NCBI GenBank assembly: GCA_016871715.1
Contig: VHCO01000057.1
Location: 1 to 33,720 of the forward strand
Source of the DNA: Verrucomicrobiota bacterium
GTDB lineage: Bacteria > Verrucomicrobiota > Verrucomicrobiia > Limisphaerales > J093
Direction: 5' to 3'
Length of the DNA: 33,720 nt
The position numbers and the translations under genes were made by a program. This document shows positions 32,707 to 33,720 of this stretch, one piece after another. How positions within the stretch are numbered: the first letter of the stretch is position 1; every line of letters starts with the position of its first letter. The notes beneath the pieces were generated by a model. The model searched no databases. It saw nothing but the letters and a program-made list of their open reading frames with translations, and was not told where the DNA came from.

Positions 32707-33194
32707 TTGTCCCCGGTCACGCCTGTCCTGCTGGTCTGGCTGGGTGGCGACCGGCCGCGATGGCACAAGGTGGCCCAGAGGATCCTCGATCTCAGCGGCG
32801 GGATCATTGTGCTTTGCGTTCCGCTGCCGACCGACCGGGGAGTCGTGCTGCTGGCCTTGAGCCTGCCATCGCTGACCGCCTGCCACGACCCGGAGGGATT
32901 CTTCTACGCCCTGCCGCCGATCCTCGAACAGCTCGATCACGAGTGTCGAGCGGCCTGGCGCGTTGAATGGTTCTCGATGAGCGGGGCCTCCGGCGACGTG
33001 GAGATCCGACTCGGCCCGAACGTTGGACCGCGCTACGATGGCTGGGACAGGCTGCCGGCCTGCGCCAGGTCCAGCAAGGCCCGGAGCCGGTCGAAAGACA
33101 AGCCGCGCTTGGCAACGAGGTTTTCGAACATGACTGGCCGGTCAAGGAGCATGCAATCCGGCGCCTGGAAAGGCAACCCCACCGTGTGGCATAG
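32707..33194 (+). CDS. Hypothetical protein, probably frameshifted
   Basis: Starting at TTG 32707, 14 nt after brxL, the first ~110 residues are protein-like: 'PVLLVWLGGDRPRWHKVAQR', 'GGIIVLCVPLPTDRGVVLLA', 'FFYALPPILEQLDHECRAAW', 'GDVEIRLGPNVGPRYDG'. Near 33040 this frame turns into Arg/Ser-rich sequence, while the next frame becomes protein-like (LRQVQQGPEPVERQ, LGNEVFEHDWPVKEHAIRRL) and ends at 33194, 12 nt before the next gene. A one-base shift near 33035-33050 would join them. No family is recognised. Confidence 0.35.
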
Positions 33195-33205
33195 GTCAGG
33201 GCGTT

Positions 33206-33517
33206 ATGACTGGTTCTTTGAAAATCGAGGTCGAAGCCGGTCACTGTTACCGGCTCGAGATCAAACGCGGAGAGGCGACCCGGACCCACACGGTCCTGGT
33301 GACAGCCCTCGACGGCGGGTTCTGCGCGATGGTCAATGCGTCCGACGAATCCGAGCCCAACCTGGCTGCGGTCGAGCTGTTGCCCTGGGCCAACCACCAC
33401 TTCCGGTTCCGCCGACTGCCGGGGACGCAGTGGCCGCGATCGGCGCAGGTATGGCGGGTTCGGAGGATGCAGCAGGACGCGGCCGAGCCGAGTCCACGAC
33501 TCGCCTGGGCAGCGTGA
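33206..33517 (+). CDS. Small hypothetical protein
   Basis: A 103-residue product. 'LKIEVEAGHCYRLEIKRGEA', 'HTVLVTALDGGFCAMVNASD', 'LLPWANHHFRFRRLP' suggest a small beta-rich fold. It starts 12 nt after the end of the previous gene and may be co-transcribed with it. No family or function is recognised. Confidence 0.45.
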   Translation: MTGSLKIEVEAGHCYRLEIKRGEATRTHTVLVTALDGGFCAMVNASDESEPNLAAVELLPWANHHFRFRRLPGTQWPRSAQVWRVRRMQQDAAEPSPRLAWAA

Positions 33518-33570
33518 CTCGCGACACGCGGGTGAGCCGAATCACCTGCCCCCTACCGCGAGAATGCAAA

Positions 33571-33660
33571 GCCTCCTTCGCCTTCCGGATTCCCACCAAA
33601 CGACCGCTGCCCAACGCCGCGCACCCGAGGGATTGGGAGCGAAGGAGGCTCTTCATTTTG
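33571..33660 (+). terminator. Inverted repeat, possible terminator
   Basis: GCCTCCTTCGC (33571-33581) pairs perfectly with GCGAAGGAGGC (33639-33649), with a 57-nt loop, followed by TCTTCATTTT. The loop is long for a terminator. Confidence 0.3.
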
Positions 33661-33720
33661 GCCCTTTCGACGTGCCTGTGCAGAAGGGGAAACCGTGAAG
33701 AAAAGGGGGAAGTGGGGTGA

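Overview
The window is GC-rich bacterial DNA, most likely from a Verrucomicrobiota relative (Limisphaerales/Pedosphaerales type). The clues are indirect. The first gene is a secreted protein with a C-type-lectin-like module, an aspartate-rich 'DADGDGLPDDWE' calcium-binding segment and a typical C-terminal 'FYRL' ending. The intergenic DNA carries short dispersed hairpins of the 'GTAGGGC...' and 'GCAGGCTTTAGCCTGC' kinds that are common in that phylum. No rRNA, tRNA, transposase or integrase was seen.

Layout. Positions 1-4.1 kb hold the end of the secreted protein gene and a response-regulator gene on the minus strand. Positions 4.1-12.1 kb look like an old mobile or plasmid-type region. It holds a HTH/coiled-coil protein divergent from a HTH_36-type protein with palindromes at its 3' end, a DUF932 protein, a RadC-type JAMM protein, a small zinc-ribbon-like protein, decaying toxin-antitoxin genes (one with a frameshift in a homopolymer, one cut by a rearrangement), a fragment of an ARPP-1/DUF6569 gene, and a striking 99-bp tandem array. 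Several small genes here appear to have promoters whose -10 box lies only 6-8 nt before the start codon, which suggests leaderless mRNAs.

Positions 12.8-32.7 kb hold one long co-directional defence operon: a small HTH gene, brxA, brxB, brxC, pglX, pglZ and brxL, which is the gene order of a type 1 BREX phage-defence system. It is unusual in two ways. First, pglX is cut in two at the boundary between its catalytic methyltransferase half (18122-20224) and its specificity half (from about 24130, inside the gene 23968-25908). Between the halves sits a tightly overlapping cassette: a DUF3696-type ATPase, a PIN-like ribonuclease, an RNA ligase and a Fic protein. The ligase and nuclease side by side suggest an RNA cut-and-reseal or cut-and-control system nested in BREX. 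The specificity half is the last gene of the cassette operon, fused to about 55 foreign residues. Second, an ATPase plus DUF3226/TOPRIM nuclease pair, organised like OLD or PARIS systems, sits between pglX and pglZ.

The three defence modules are linked by start-stop overlaps or gaps of a few bases, so they are probably expressed together. Whether the split PglX works as two polypeptides or BREX methylation has been lost cannot be settled from sequence alone. The last 1 kb holds two small unrecognised genes, the first apparently frameshifted.
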